Shown here: positions 62,972 to 64,000 of the stretch, in pieces
Layout of the letters: every line of letters starts with the position of its first letter
How positions within the stretch are numbered: the first letter of the stretch is position 1
Assembly (NCBI GenBank): GCA_006844605.1
Contig: SPJN01000015.1
Location: forward strand, 1-64,000
Source: Hyphomicrobiales bacterium
GTDB taxonomy: Bacteria > Pseudomonadota > Alphaproteobacteria > SPJN01
DNA length: 64,000 bases
Reading direction: 5' to 3'
Notes under the pieces: generated by a model
The model's database searches: none
The model's input: the letters and a program-made list of their open reading frames with translations, nothing else
Told to the model about the DNA's origin: nothing
Position numbers and translations under genes: made by a program

Positions 62972-63445
62972 ATGAACAAGATTGACGGGGATTTTGTCGG
63001 GGGCGGAGACCAAATCACAGTCGAAACGCTGCAGCGCGGTGGCGGCAGTGGGCTCACCCCACCGCCAGTGCGTGCGAAATCAACCAAGCGAAACGGTCCC
63101 CACCGCAATCGGTTTGATGAGTTAAGCCGCCTGATCGGCACCCCCGCTGCCCATAAATTGGTGGAACGGTATGGCGGTCGGCGCCTGAATATCCCCAGCG
63201 CCATGCCGCCCCGTCACGGGTTGGCGCAAACCATCGGGCTGGCCAAGGCCAGGCTGATCGCCCGCGCCTATGGCGGCACCTGGTTGGTCGTGCCCATTGG
63301 GCCTGCAACATTCCAAAAGAAGAAACAGGACCGTGCGCAGCTTTTGCTGGCAGATGGCAAAACGATCAAGGATGTGGCCCGGCTGACGGGCCTGTCGGAG
63401 CGCACCATCCAAAGACTAAGGGCCAAAATGAAAACGGGCGACTGA
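62972..63445 (+). CDS. Mor-domain-like (Mu middle-operon activator family) DNA-binding protein
   Basis: DELSRLIGTPAAHKLVERYGGRRLNIPSAMPPRHGLAQTIGLAKARLIARAYGGTWLVVPIG...IKDVARLTGLSERTIQRLRAKMK has the Mor layout; ATG preceded by GGAGGGG. Confidence 0.7.
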   Translation: MNKIDGDFVGGGDQITVETLQRGGGSGLTPPPVRAKSTKRNGPHRNRFDELSRLIGTPAAHKLVERYGGRRLNIPSAMPPRHGLAQTIGLAKARLIARAYGGTWLVVPIGPATFQKKKQDRAQLLLADGKTIKDVARLTGLSERTIQRLRAKMKTGD

Positions 63446-63485
63446 CCCAGCCGCCCTTCATCTTCTTAATTAAAGCCCTGAAGGT

Positions 63486-64000
63486 TTACTTCTTCATCAT
63501 CTCATCAAGGTCAGCGGCGCGAGGCATATTGACGACGTTATACCCTGAATCCACATAATGAATTTCACCGGTTACACCGCCCGATAAGGGCGACAGAAGG
63601 TAAAGCGCGGAACCGCCGACATCTTCCAACGTCACATTCCGGCGCAACGGGGCGTGGGCTTCTGAATAGTTGAACATAAAGCGGCTATCGCCAATGACAG
63701 CGCCCGCCAATGTACGCATCGGCCCGGCAGAAATGGCATTGACGCGAATATTGTCCGGCCCCAAATCAGCAGCCATATATTTCACGCTGGCTTCCAATGC
63801 AGCCTTCGCCACACCCATCACATTGTAATTGGGCATCACACGCTGTGCGCCGCCATAGGTCAAGGTCAGCATCGCGCCGCCGTCAGTCATCAGGGGGGCC
63901 GCACGGCGCGCCACATCAGTGAAGGAATAACAAGAAATCAATAACGACTGGACAAAGTTTTCGCGGCTCGTATCGACATAGCGGCCCTTCAATTCTGACT
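63486..64000 (-). CDS. fabI: Enoyl-[acyl-carrier-protein] reductase (FabI), 5' end beyond window
   Basis: LTLTYGGAQRVMPNYNVMGVAKAALEASVKYMAADLGPDNIRVNAISAGPMRTLA. Confidence 0.95.
   Translation of the reverse strand, partial: SELKGRYVDTSRENFVQSLLISCYSFTDVARRAAPLMTDGGAMLTLTYGGAQRVMPNYNVMGVAKAALEASVKYMAADLGPDNIRVNAISAGPMRTLAGAVIGDSRFMFNYSEAHAPLRRNVTLEDVGGSALYLLSPLSGGVTGEIHYVDSGYNVVNMPRAADLDEMMKK

Overview
The window is a gene-dense chromosomal segment, almost certainly from an alphaproteobacterium: GcrA is present, and the runs miaB-phoH-ybeY-hlyC/corC-lnt-xre-metK-trmB-rimP-nusA-ylxR-infB-rbfA-truB-rpsO-pnp and mutS-glnD-murJ-trpS are typical of that class. Most of it is housekeeping. I saw no integrase, transposase, CRISPR array or rRNA. 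One tRNA, Gly(CCC), lies on the minus strand. Less ordinary parts: (1) an orphan pair of unrecognised ORFs at 5497-8039; (2) a 59-aa DUF1674/SDHAF4-like gene missing from the ORF track (8058-8237, minus), divergent from rsmB across a 27-bp tandem repeat array; (3) a TetR/RND(MMPL)/LolA-like/outer-membrane-protein export cluster with a TetR-type palindrome; (4) a perfect DnaA box upstream of gcrA; (5) a 4 x 14-bp tandem repeat in the xre-metK spacer; (6) a divergent phage-style switch near the right end, an S24-type repressor facing a Mor-domain-like activator, with a palindrome and a strong promoter between them and no other phage genes nearby. All calls come from reading the translations and DNA by eye. 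No database search was run.
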